A stretch of DNA of 64,000 nucleotides from C-114 sp963745405 (GTDB lineage Bacteria; Chloroflexota; Limnocylindria; Limnocylindrales; CSP1-4): positions 2,294,001 through 2,358,000 of the forward strand of contig CAVUWY010000002.1 in assembly GCA_963745405.1 (NCBI GenBank), written 5' to 3'. Under the pieces are notes generated by a model. The model saw nothing but the letters and a program-made list of their open reading frames with translations, was not told the DNA's origin and did no database searches. The position numbers and the translations under genes are program-made. Numbering within the stretch: the stretch's first letter is position 1; the number at the start of each line of letters is the position of its first letter. Positions 27,384 through 35,397 of the stretch are shown one piece after another.

Positions 27384-28289
27384 TCAATGCGCCACCGGCG
27401 TGTGGCGGAGGATGAGCACCGAACATGGCGCATGGAGGAGCACGTTGCGGGCGACGCTGCCGATGACGAGGCGCGACAGCCCGGTCCGCCCGTGCGTGCC
27501 GAGCACGATCAGGCCGGCATCGTATGCCCTGGCCGCGTCGATGATCCGGGTCGCGGCATCCCCCTCCCGCCCATCCGCTTGGGCGGCGATCCCCACCGCC
27601 CGGAGCTTGGTGACCATGTCGTTCATCAGGGTGTCGCCTTCGTGACGCGCGGCGGCGGCGGTCTCGAGGTACATCGGCATCATCTCCGGAGAACCTGGTT
27701 CCGGCAGGCCCGTCCACCAGGGCATCTTGATGTCGGCGACGTTCACGACGCGAACCGACGATCCGGCGAAGATCGGCCAGCGGAGGAGGAGGTCCGCGGC
27801 GGCAGCGGCACAGGGCGACCCATCCCAGGCGAGGATCACCCGGTCGATGTCCCTGCCTCGCGCGACGAGCACGGGTACGGACGCCTGATCGACGACCTCC
27901 GCCGAGACGGACCCGAGGACCATCGTCTCGATCGTTCCGTGGCCGCGGCTCCCGACGACGATCAGGTCGGCCTTCATCGCCTCGGCGGCTTCGAGGATCG
28001 CCGAGGCCGCCCGCCCGTGCAGGACGCCGGGGACCACGCTGAGGTTCGGCCGGCTGAGATGCCGGCGGGCCTCTTCGACGGTCCCTCCGGCGGTCGCCTG
28101 GACATCCACCTCGAGCCGCTCGACCGGTCCGAGGTCCATGATCGTCCACGGTCCACTGAACAGCCCGGCTCCTGTTTCGATCGCCTCGTCGACCTGGATC
28201 GTCGTCCCCCCGGGCCAGCGGATGCCGGCCACGAGATCGACGGCGCGCCGCGCGGAAGGTGAGCCATCGGTCGCAACCAGGACACGCAT
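27384..28289 (-). CDS. tandem universal stress protein (second copy)
   Basis: The 301-residue protein has two UspA domains with ATP-binding motifs GSRGHGTIETMVLGSVSAEV and GTHGRTGLSRLVIGSVARNV. The start MRVLVATDGSPSARRA at 28289 is preceded by AAGGAGCGAGGAG. It is a paralogue of the Usp at 7210-8163 but not a recent duplicate, since the domains differ throughout. It is divergent from hsp20, and the shared 297-base region contains two DosR-like sites. It probably takes part in the same stress response. Confidence 0.9.
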   Translation of the reverse strand: MRVLVATDGSPSARRAVDLVAGIRWPGGTTIQVDEAIETGAGLFSGPWTIMDLGPVERLEVDVQATAGGTVEEARRHLSRPNLSVVPGVLHGRAASAILEAAEAMKADLIVVGSRGHGTIETMVLGSVSAEVVDQASVPVLVARGRDIDRVILAWDGSPCAAAAADLLLRWPIFAGSSVRVVNVADIKMPWWTGLPEPGSPEMMPMYLETAAAARHEGDTLMNDMVTKLRAVGIAAQADGREGDAATRIIDAARAYDAGLIVLGTHGRTGLSRLVIGSVARNVLLHAPCSVLILRHTPVAH

Positions 28290-28446
28290 CTCCTCGCTCC
28301 TTCGGGTCGCCGGCCCGGGCCTCGAACGATCGACGCCGGGTCCTGAAGAGCCATCGCAGCGTGGCGCTTCGGGTGCCATCCAGCATCGGCCGTTGGATGC
28401 CGAGTCCTGTGCCGGATGGCCTGATTCGTCGACCCGAGCGTCGACC

Positions 28447-28491
28447 GCGACTTCGGTCCGAGCGACTGGAAGGAACGGGCCCGTCGGCCCT
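28447..28491. promoter_or_regulatory. two tandem DosR-like sites between usp and hsp20
   Basis: The first site (28447-28461) reads GCGACTTCGGTCCGA and the second (28477-28491) reads GGGCCCGTCGGCCCT. Each matches 9 of 12 defined positions of the remembered mycobacterial motif, and they start 30 bases apart. Tandem sites before an Hsp20 gene are also seen in mycobacterial hspX. The rest of the 297-base gap shows nothing else I can name. Confidence 0.35.
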
Positions 28492-28586
28492 GATTCGCCG
28501 CGATCCACCACCCGACACTCGACCGTGGAGGGGTGTGCCCGCGGAAGATGGGCGACCCGGATCCGAGCCGGAAAGGAGGTCCACCG

Positions 28587-29033
28587 ATGACGCTCGTTCG
28601 TCGTCCTTCACCGATGGCCGATGTCGTGACCGTCCGCGACCTCATGGAGCGGTTGTTCGACGATCGGTTCATGCGGTCGATGTGGTCCTGGAGCGAGGCC
28701 AGCGAGGTCACGCCGCCGCTCGACCTCTACGCGACTCCCGAGGCGGTGATCGCGAAGGTCGCCCTGCCCGGGGTCAAGCCCGAGGACATCGACGTCTCGA
28801 TCGCGGATGATGTCGTGACAATCCGTGGGTCCTATGAGGAGCAGAAGGATCTGACCGAGAGCGGCTATGTCCACAGCGAGCTGAGCCGCGGCTCGTTCAG
28901 TCGGAGCTTCGCGCTGCCGACCGCCGTCAAGGCCGAAGCCACCACCGCATCGTTCACCGACGGCCTGCTCACGCTGACCCTCCCGAAGAGCGAGGAGGTC
29001 AAGCCGAGGCACGTCAAGGTCGAAGTCCGCTGA
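28587..29033 (+). CDS. Hsp20/alpha-crystallin small heat shock protein
   Basis: The 148-residue protein has a short N-terminal arm (MADVVTVRDLMERLFDDRF), an alpha-crystallin domain from about residue 45 (PPLDLYATPEAVIAKVALPG, VTIRGSYEEQKD, GSFSRSFALPTAV) and the GLLTLTLPK closing strand. An almost perfect AAAGGAGGT ribosome site precedes the ATG. It is an ATP-independent holdase that forms oligomers in the cytoplasm. A hairpin at 29065-29102 ends the gene. Position opposite the tandem Usp suggests co-regulation. Confidence 0.93.
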   Translation: MTLVRRPSPMADVVTVRDLMERLFDDRFMRSMWSWSEASEVTPPLDLYATPEAVIAKVALPGVKPEDIDVSIADDVVTIRGSYEEQKDLTESGYVHSELSRGSFSRSFALPTAVKAEATTASFTDGLLTLTLPKSEEVKPRHVKVEVR

Positions 29034-29064
29034 CGCTACCCGATCCGGCGTGCCGGCTCGGCGA

Positions 29065-29102
29065 GGCGGGGCCCGCGAGCTGATGGCGGGCTCCGCCTTC
29101 TT
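29065..29102 (+). terminator. intrinsic-type terminator after hsp20
   Basis: A 12-base stem (GGCGGGGCCCGC with GCGGGCTCCGCC, one G-T pair) and a 14-base loop are followed by TTCTTAT. It lies 31 bases after the hsp20 stop. Confidence 0.6.
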
Positions 29103-29254
29103 ATCGACCGCTATCCTGGCCGGCGCGAACGGGTATCGGCTTGAAGAGGACGGACTCCCAGCCCTAGGCTGAACCTGTCCTCGGCTGCCGCGAGCGCCCG
29201 GGGATCAGGGTCCCCGCGACGTCGCGCGCGCGGCACGCGAAAGGGAGGGTGTGG

Positions 29255-30694
29255 ATGGCCGACCGATCCGATGGCAGTCGAGGGTCCTCCGGCCCTCGAC
29301 GGATCGTCGTGCTCGGCGGTGGGTTCGCCGGCGTATCGGCCGCCCAGGAGCTGAGCCGCCGGCTGCGACGCCAGGGCCGACTCGCCGATGGTCGCCCGTC
29401 CGGGAACGCCGAGGCGGGCGCCGCGTCGTCGTCGGTCTCGGTGACGCTCATCAACCGGGAGAACTACTTCGTCTTCCAGCCGCTCCTGGCGGACATCATC
29501 TCGGGGACGATCGAGACGACCCATGTCGTCGTCCCGCTCCGCCGGATGCTCCGCGGCGTCGACGTCGAGGTCGGCTACGTCGAGGACATCGATCCGGCCA
29601 GCCGCCGGGTGACGGTCCGCCGGCGCCAGAGCGGAGAGGCATTCACCGTCGAGTACGACGCGCTCATCGTCGCCCTCGGCAGCGTGACGGATTTCGGGGC
29701 GGTACCGGGGATGGCCGAGCACGCGCTCGGCGTCCGCAGCCTCGGCGACGCCTTCTACCTCCGCAATCGGGCCCTGTCGATGCTCGAGGAGGCTGCCAGC
29801 GAGACCGATCCGGAGCGCCGGAGGGTCCGCCTGACGTTCGTCGTCGTGGGCGGTGGCTCTACCGGCGTCGAGGTCGCCGCCGAGCTCGAGGATCTGCTCC
29901 GAACGGCCCGTCGCACGTTCGCGAACCTGCCGCCGCCGGAGGTCGTCCTCGTCCACAGCCGGGAGTACGTGCTGTCGGAATTCGGGCCGCGGCTCGGCCG
30001 CTACGCGACGAAGAAGCTGGCCCGGGCCGGCGTCCGGCTCGTCCTCGGCCGCCGCCTCGTACGCGTAGGGGCCGATCGGGTCCACCTCGACGACGGGTCG
30101 ACCATCGCGGCGGCAACCGTCGTGAGCACTGTCGGCAACGCGCCGCACCCGGTCGTCGCCCGGCTCACCGGGTCGACCGATGCCGGCGGCTGGATCCACC
30201 CCGATGCGACCCTCGCCGTGCCGGGGCTCGACGACGTCTGGGCGCTGGGCGATTGCGCCGCCATCCTCGATCCGCGCACCGGCCGGCCGATGCCGGCGAC
30301 GGCTCAGCACGCGATCCGCGAGGGGCCGCACGTGGCGCGCAACATCCTGGCGGTGATCGACGGGGGCCGGCCGCTCCCGTTCGACTACGGCCAGCAGGGG
30401 ATGCTCGTGTCGCTCGGCCGCTTCAAGGGCGTCGGCGAGATCCTCGGCATCAAGATCTCGGGCTTCTTCGCCTGGTTCGCCTGGCGGACCTACTACCTGC
30501 TTCGCTTGCCGAGTCGCGACCGCCGCCTGCGGGTCGCCCTCGACTGGGCGCTCGAGCTCTTCCTCGCCCACGACGTCATCGAGATCAACATGCGCCGAAC
30601 GCGGACGCGTCCGGGCGAGGAGGTCGGCGAGGTGGCGGGCGAGCCCGTGTCCGTCGGCGTCCGCCCCGACGCGAACGACGAGATCGTCGTCTAG
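29255..30694 (+). CDS. ndh: type II NADH dehydrogenase (NDH-2)
   Basis: The 479-residue flavoprotein has an FAD Rossmann motif IVVLGGGFAGVSAAQEL, NYFVFQPLLADIISG, a second nucleotide fold FVVVGGGSTGVEVAAEL, VWALGDCAAI for FAD, and TAQHAIREGPHVARNI. NDH-2 passes electrons from NADH to quinone at the membrane without pumping protons. The C-terminus has an amphipathic region after WFAWRTYYLLRLP that probably contacts the membrane. ATG 29255 is preferred with GGGAGG six bases before it. NDH-2 fits NADH disposal under low energy. Confidence 0.9.
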   Translation: MADRSDGSRGSSGPRRIVVLGGGFAGVSAAQELSRRLRRQGRLADGRPSGNAEAGAASSSVSVTLINRENYFVFQPLLADIISGTIETTHVVVPLRRMLRGVDVEVGYVEDIDPASRRVTVRRRQSGEAFTVEYDALIVALGSVTDFGAVPGMAEHALGVRSLGDAFYLRNRALSMLEEAASETDPERRRVRLTFVVVGGGSTGVEVAAELEDLLRTARRTFANLPPPEVVLVHSREYVLSEFGPRLGRYATKKLARAGVRLVLGRRLVRVGADRVHLDDGSTIAAATVVSTVGNAPHPVVARLTGSTDAGGWIHPDATLAVPGLDDVWALGDCAAILDPRTGRPMPATAQHAIREGPHVARNILAVIDGGRPLPFDYGQQGMLVSLGRFKGVGEILGIKISGFFAWFAWRTYYLLRLPSRDRRLRVALDWALELFLAHDVIEINMRRTRTRPGEEVGEVAGEPVSVGVRPDANDEIVV

Positions 30695-30734
30695 GGCTCG
30701 TCGGGACGGCACCGGCTCGCGTCGCAGATGACGA

Positions 30735-30767
30735 AGAGCCCGGCCGACGGAACGCCGACCGGGCTCT
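30735..30767. terminator. bidirectional hairpin between ndh and MFS gene
   Basis: Perfect 9-base arms AGAGCCCGG and CCGGGCTCT enclose a 15-base loop. The position between convergent genes suits a shared terminator, although no clear T-run follows on either strand. Confidence 0.5.
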
Positions 30768-30786
30768 CGAGCGATGTTGTGGCGGG

Positions 30787-32232
30787 TCAGGCGACCGCGA
30801 CCTCGATGTCCGGCTCCGCGAGGGCCGCTGCCTCCGCTTCGGCGGCCGTGGCCCGGACCCGGGAGCCGAGGGCGAGCGCGGTGACCGCGCCGATGGCGAC
30901 GACGACGGCACCGACTCGCAGGGCGGGGATCATCCCGTCGACGAACGCCTGGCCCGTGAGGTAGGAGCCGTTGGCGGCGAAGATGGCGGCAAGGACCGCG
31001 ACGCCGAAGACGCCGCCGATCTCGCGGATCGCGTTGTTGGCCCCGGATGCCTTGCCTTCCTCGTCGCGCCGGACGGCCGACAGGACGACGTTGGCGATCG
31101 GGGCGAAGAAGAGGCCCATCCCGACGCCGGCGATGACGAACGCGGGGGCGATGACGAGGTACTCGACGGTCGGCGTCGTGACGATCGACAGCCAGGCGAG
31201 GGCGATCGCCTGAAGGGTCAGACCGGCGACGATGAGCGGCCGCGCCCCGGTCCGGGTCGAGAGGAGGCCGGCGGTCGGGGCAACGAAGATCGGCATGATC
31301 GTCCACGGCAGCGTCCGCAGGCCGGCCTGGAACGGGCTGTAGTGCTGGACGACCTGGAAGAACTGGGCGAGCAGGAAGATCGAGCCGAACATGCCGAAGA
31401 ACATGAGGAGCGACGCCGTGTTGGCGGCGCTGAAGGTCCGCGACCGGAACATCCGCAGCGGCAGCATCGGCTCGGTGGTCCGTGCCTCCCAGCCGACGAA
31501 CGCGACGATCCCGACGATGCCGAGCCCGAGGGCGGCGACGATCTGGGGGTCGCCCCAGCCGAGCTCGTTGCCACGGACGAGGCCGTAGACGAGCGAGAAC
31601 AGGCCGGCGGTGATGATCGCCAGGCCCGGCAGGTCGAGCCGCTGCTTGGGTCCATACGTCTCGGTCAGCCGGCTGAGCGCCAGCGGGATCGCGATGAGCC
31701 CGATCGGGACGTTGATCCAGAAGACCCACTGCCAGGCGAGTCCCTCGGCGATGGCCCCACCGACGAGCGGCCCGATGGCGATGGCCAGGCCACCGACCGC
31801 GCCCCACGCGCCGAGGGCGACCGCGCGACGCTCGGCCGGCACCGCGGCCGACAGGATCGTCAGGGTCAGCGGAGTGAGGATCGCGCCGCCGACGCCCTGG
31901 ATCGCCCGGGCGGCGATGAGCATCCCGACCGACGACGAGAGGGCGGCCATGGCCGAGCCGCCGGTGAAGATGACGAGGCCGATGATGAACATCCGCTTCC
32001 GACCGAAGCGATCACCGAGCGCGGCGCCGGTCAGCAGGAGGACGGCGAACGTCAACGTGTAGGCGTTGACGATCCACTCGAGCTCGGACAGGCCGGCCTG
32101 GAAGCTCTGCCGGATCACGGGCAGGGCGGTCGTCACGACGAGGTTGTCGAGGGCCGCCATGAACAGGGCGATCGAGCTGATGGCGAACGTCCATCCGACT
32201 CGATGGGTGGGTGCGGAACGGGTCACGGGCAT
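30787..32232 (-). CDS. MFS multidrug exporter, DHA2 (14-TMS) type
   Basis: The 481-residue protein has about 14 membrane segments. Motif A is GDRFGRKRMF, motif C-like glycine-rich helices occur around AVGGLAIAIGPLVGGAIAEG, and FALFMAALDN-like TM1 residues (SIALFMAALDNLVVTTALP) are typical of the DHA2 family. It exports drugs or metabolites with proton exchange. A palindrome 17-32 bases upstream of its start looks like the operator of the TetR regulator encoded next to it in the same direction. The substrate is unknown. Confidence 0.9.
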   Translation of the reverse strand: MPVTRSAPTHRVGWTFAISSIALFMAALDNLVVTTALPVIRQSFQAGLSELEWIVNAYTLTFAVLLLTGAALGDRFGRKRMFIIGLVIFTGGSAMAALSSSVGMLIAARAIQGVGGAILTPLTLTILSAAVPAERRAVALGAWGAVGGLAIAIGPLVGGAIAEGLAWQWVFWINVPIGLIAIPLALSRLTETYGPKQRLDLPGLAIITAGLFSLVYGLVRGNELGWGDPQIVAALGLGIVGIVAFVGWEARTTEPMLPLRMFRSRTFSAANTASLLMFFGMFGSIFLLAQFFQVVQHYSPFQAGLRTLPWTIMPIFVAPTAGLLSTRTGARPLIVAGLTLQAIALAWLSIVTTPTVEYLVIAPAFVIAGVGMGLFFAPIANVVLSAVRRDEEGKASGANNAIREIGGVFGVAVLAAIFAANGSYLTGQAFVDGMIPALRVGAVVVAIGAVTALALGSRVRATAAEAEAAALAEPDIEVAVA

Positions 32233-32248
32233 GATCCCTACTCCAATC

Positions 32249-32264
32249 TAGTGATCGATCGCTA
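32249..32264. promoter_or_regulatory. candidate TetR operator before the MFS gene
   Basis: TAGTGATCGATCGCTA is palindromic except for one pair. It lies 17-32 bases before the MFS ATG, where a bound repressor would block transcription. Read on the minus strand with its flank, the half-site ACTTAG and CACTA recur in the site before tetR, though with a different spacing. Confidence 0.45.
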
Positions 32265-32320
32265 AGTCCAGATGACAAACAAAATAGACGGACTCCTCAG
32301 GCCACCGCTATCGACATTCG

Positions 32321-32893
32321 TCAACCCTCCCCCTCCAGGTTCTCCAGCAGCCAGTGCTTCGATGGCGCCGAGCCGAATTCGATCGCTGCAGCGACGTTCA
32401 GGAGCATGCCCTCGGCGAAGAAGTGATGGAGCTCCTCGCCGCTCGCCCCGGAGAGTTCACTGACGCGGCGGTGCAGGGAGGCGAACTCCTCGCGGACGAC
32501 CGCGCGAACATCAGGGTCCGCACACGCCGCATAGGCCTGGAGCTGGACCATGAGCTTGGTCCGGTCGTCGAGGAGGCGCATGTACGACGCGCCGATCGCC
32601 TGGAGGACCGTGTCGCAGCCGGGCGTCTGGCCGGGGACGAAGTCGCGCGCCGCCCGCTCCATCGTCTGCCGGGTCTGCTCGAAGCAGAGGCGGACGACGG
32701 CCAGGAAGAGCTCTTTCTTCGTGCCGAACAGCTGGAACACGTACGGCTGGGAGACGCCGGCCCGGGCCGCGATCGCCTCGGTCGACGCGCCAACGAGGCC
32801 GCCGGTCGCGAATTCCTGGACGCCGGCAGCGACGATCGCGTCGCGCCGCTCGTCGGCGGTCATCCGGGTCGGACGGGTGGTCGTCGTCGTCAT
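32321..32893 (-). CDS. TetR/AcrR-family regulator
   Basis: The 190-residue protein has an N-terminal helix-turn-helix (RRDAIVAAGVQEFATGG, TEAIAARAGVSQPYVFQLFG, TKKELFLAVV) followed by an all-helical ligand domain. The starting MTTTTTRPTRMTADERR offers ATG 32893 or an internal ATG at the eleventh codon; the first is used. The gene sits 88 bases upstream of the MFS gene on the same strand. It most likely represses both the exporter and itself, with operators at 32249-32264 and 32901-32918. The inducer is unknown. Confidence 0.9.
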   Translation of the reverse strand: MTTTTTRPTRMTADERRDAIVAAGVQEFATGGLVGASTEAIAARAGVSQPYVFQLFGTKKELFLAVVRLCFEQTRQTMERAARDFVPGQTPGCDTVLQAIGASYMRLLDDRTKLMVQLQAYAACADPDVRAVVREEFASLHRRVSELSGASGEELHHFFAEGMLLNVAAAIEFGSAPSKHWLLENLEGEG

Positions 32894-32900
32894 GGCGGTA

Positions 32901-32918
32901 ACTTAGTACTCACTAAGT
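32901..32918. promoter_or_regulatory. candidate TetR autoregulatory operator
   Basis: ACTTAGT-ACTC-ACTAAGT is a perfect palindrome with 7-base arms and a 4-base centre, 8 bases upstream of the tetR start. This AT-rich site stands out in GC-rich DNA. Confidence 0.55.
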
Positions 32919-32991
32919 AGCGCTGTCAACCCCCTCCGCGACGGTGGGATGACGAAGGTCCGGCTCGACAGTCGAGCTCACAGCCGCGACC

Positions 32992-33231
32992 ATGGACAGG
33001 TCGACCGAACCCTGGAGGAGGGTCCGTTTGCCGTCCCGCACGTTGCCTTCGTTGCTGCCCTCCCGTAGGGATCCCTGGTGGGACCTCGAGGGCTCGGACG
33101 CTCGCCACCAGCGACTTCGCAGCCGCATCGTGAGCCTGCTCGCGTTCGCCCTCGCGGTCGTCTCCTGTGGGCTGACCGCGGCCGCCTGGTTCCGACTGAT
33201 CGGGCCCGAGATCCTCACCCGGCTGGGCTGA
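32992..33231 (+). CDS. possible small membrane protein, 79 aa
   Basis: The reading frame encodes a basic N-terminal half (SRRDPWWDLEGSDARHQRLRS) and one membrane helix (IVSLLAFALAVVSCGLTAAAWF) with a short tail. No good ribosome site precedes ATG 32992; a start further in is possible. No family is recognised, and the opposite strand is also open here. It is listed because of its clear hydrophobic helix. Confidence 0.35.
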   Translation: MDRSTEPWRRVRLPSRTLPSLLPSRRDPWWDLEGSDARHQRLRSRIVSLLAFALAVVSCGLTAAAWFRLIGPEILTRLG

Positions 33232-33253
33232 CTCCACGGCCTCCACCATCACG

Positions 33254-33913
33254 ATGACCATCTCCGTGCCCTGGGGCCGGCGCGCCCGGCGATCGATTGA
33301 CCGGCCCGGCAACATCAGGTTCGCGATGGTGGAACGGCGCGTCTCGCATCTGGCCACCTACGACCCGGGCGGCAGCGCTCTCAACCGCGCGGCGGACGTT
33401 CGTGTGCGTGCCATGGAGCGGGCTGACGTCGAGACCGTCGCCGGTATCGAGGCGGCGCGCGAGGGCGGCGCTCCTGGCCCTTTCGAGGCCCGACTTGACC
33501 GTCAGCTCACCGATGAGGCGACGTTCCTCGTGGTCGCCGTGATCGATGGCGAGATCGTCGGCTTCGGCCGGGCGGCCTACATCGCGCAGCCGCCGGACGC
33601 CGCCGCCGACTGGATCCCGGAAGGCTGGTACCTCGTCGGCGTGGTGGTCGTGGATGCCTGGCGTCGAGCGGGCATAGGCCGAATGCTGACCGCAGCCCGC
33701 CTGGCATGGATCGCCGAACGGGCCGAACGGGCCTACTACTTCACGAACGCTCGTAATCAGGTGTCGCTCGACCTGCACCGCAAGCTCGGGTTCAGGGAGC
33801 TGTCGCGGTCATTCACGGGCCCGGATATCCAGTTCGACGGCGGCCACGGCGTACTCGACGTCATCGAGCTAGGGGCCGTGACCACCCGCCCCTCCGGCGA
33901 CCCTCCGGCGTAG
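33254..33913 (+). CDS. GNAT-family N-acetyltransferase
   Basis: The product of 219 residues (or 195 from an internal ATG at 33326) shows the GNAT core: VRAMERADVETVAGIEAA, VVAVIDGEIVGFGRAAYI, then motif A LVGVVVVDAWRRAGIGRMLTAARLAW and FTNARNQVSLDLHRKLGF. The Arg-rich first 25 residues look non-native and favour the internal start. It acetylates an unknown amine. It shares little with the GNAT protein at 17.4 kb beyond the fold and stands alone between two unrelated units. Confidence 0.82.
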   Translation: MTISVPWGRRARRSIDRPGNIRFAMVERRVSHLATYDPGGSALNRAADVRVRAMERADVETVAGIEAAREGGAPGPFEARLDRQLTDEATFLVVAVIDGEIVGFGRAAYIAQPPDAAADWIPEGWYLVGVVVVDAWRRAGIGRMLTAARLAWIAERAERAYYFTNARNQVSLDLHRKLGFRELSRSFTGPDIQFDGGHGVLDVIELGAVTTRPSGDPPA

Positions 33914-34065
33914 GGTGATGCGGGGTCAGCGCCTTGGTCAGGTCGCAGGGCTGGCTGGACGGCCGGACCAGCGATTAGGGAGCGACCGGAGCCGTCTTTG
34001 TCCAAGGACTGGCCCACGCGCCGTGTGCACGCGCGGGACCTGATCCCGCGAAACGCCGTCCGCAT

Positions 34066-35397
34066 CTAGCTGGCCTCCCGAATCGCCTTCCACATCCCGC
34101 GAATGCTCGGCTTCTGCCCGTACATGAGAACGCCCGCGGCGTAGACGCGACCGGCGATCCACGTGGCGGCGACGATCGTGATTAGCAGGATCACTACCGA
34201 GAGGGCGACCTCTGGGATCCCGGCGGTACCGACGCCCAGGCGCGACAGCATCATGTACGGGGACAAGAATGGAACCCAGGACAGCGCGGCCACCCAAGGC
34301 GCGTTCGGGTCGAACGTCCCGATCGAGGTGTAGACGGCTACCAAGTAGCCCGCGGACGCGGCGAGCGTTAGCGGCGTAACGATCTGGCTGACGTCCTCCT
34401 GGCGGCTGACGAGGGAGCCGATCGCGGCAAACAGAACCGCGTAGAGGACAAACCCGAGGACGAATAGCACCGAGAAAGTGATGAGCAACTCGGCCGTCAG
34501 GCCGGACGGCACGCCAGCCTGGCTGTCGCCGAGCACGACGGCGGCGACCTGACCCTGCAAGAGCAACGCAGCCACGACCGCCGCGAGGACCGCGCCGAAC
34601 TGGAGCAGGGCCGCCCCGCTCACGCCGAGGACCTTACCGGCGAGAATCTGCATTGGCGTCGCGGCCGCCAGGATGATCTCCATCATCCGGCTGCTCTTCT
34701 CCTCGACGACGCTCTGGGCGATCCAGGTCCCGTACATGATGATCGCCAGCAAGAGGAACATCTCGAGCGCCGAGATGACCGCGAGGTCAGCCACCTCCTG
34801 GGCGAGCGAGTCGGGAACCACTGATGAGGCAGTTGGATCGGGCGACCGGAACGCGAGATCCGGCGGAACGAACAGGCTTGTCTGCGATGCCGGGTCAAGG
34901 CCGAGACGTCCGAGCCGGTCGGTGACGGCGATCGATGTCGCGGCCTGGCGGCTGATAGCGGCGGTGCGGCTGCTGCTCGGCTCACTCGTATACACCGTGA
35001 AGGCGACATCGCCGGTCGCGCCCCGTTCGACGTCGAGCACGGCATTGAGCTGCCCCGTGCGGACGAGCTCGCGGTCGGCGGCGAGGTCCGTCGATCGCCG
35101 CACGCTGAACATCGGAGCGTTGTTCGCGCCCGAGCCGCCGCTATCCGCGGGGTTGAGCAGGGCATCGAGGGTGGCCACCGGGTCGCCGTACAGGTCGCTC
35201 GCGCCGACGTACACAGCCACGTGCGTGGACTCCCGGTTGAAGTACGAGATCACGACGGGCGAAAAGCCGACGGCGAGCGCCACGAGCATGAGGACGGCGG
35301 TCGAGACGAGGAATGTCCTGGTTCGTGCGCGGACGATGAACTCGCGCCGCGCGACGGCGAGAATGTTCCGAAGGTCGGCGCGCGCGAACGCCCTCAT
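34066..35397 (-). CDS. ABC-2 type transporter permease (NatB-like)
   Basis: The 443-residue protein has an N-terminal membrane helix (FLVSTAVLMLVALAVGFSP), an extracytoplasmic domain of about 130 residues, and then five or six helices with the ABC-2 block SVVEEKSSRMMEIILAAATPMQILAGK (given here as SVVEEKSSRMMEIIL then AAATPMQILAGK). This layout matches NatB/YhaP sodium or drug exporters. It overlaps the ATPase gene by four bases, so the two form one exporter. The substrate is unknown. Confidence 0.88.
   Translation of the reverse strand: MRAFARADLRNILAVARREFIVRARTRTFLVSTAVLMLVALAVGFSPVVISYFNRESTHVAVYVGASDLYGDPVATLDALLNPADSGGSGANNAPMFSVRRSTDLAADRELVRTGQLNAVLDVERGATGDVAFTVYTSEPSSSRTAAISRQAATSIAVTDRLGRLGLDPASQTSLFVPPDLAFRSPDPTASSVVPDSLAQEVADLAVISALEMFLLLAIIMYGTWIAQSVVEEKSSRMMEIILAAATPMQILAGKVLGVSGAALLQFGAVLAAVVAALLLQGQVAAVVLGDSQAGVPSGLTAELLITFSVLFVLGFVLYAVLFAAIGSLVSRQEDVSQIVTPLTLAASAGYLVAVYTSIGTFDPNAPWVAALSWVPFLSPYMMLSRLGVGTAGIPEVALSVVILLITIVAATWIAGRVYAAGVLMYGQKPSIRGMWKAIREAS

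Noticed and set aside
29111..31807. An 898-codon open frame on the minus strand across ndh.
   Set aside because: Same shadow effect; composition is random and it crosses the hairpin between convergent genes.
29251..32265. A 1,004-codon open frame running through ndh and the MFS gene on the plus strand.
   Set aside because: It is a third-position shadow in GC-rich DNA: low-complexity Arg, Gly and Asp composition, no motifs, and it overlaps two well-supported genes.
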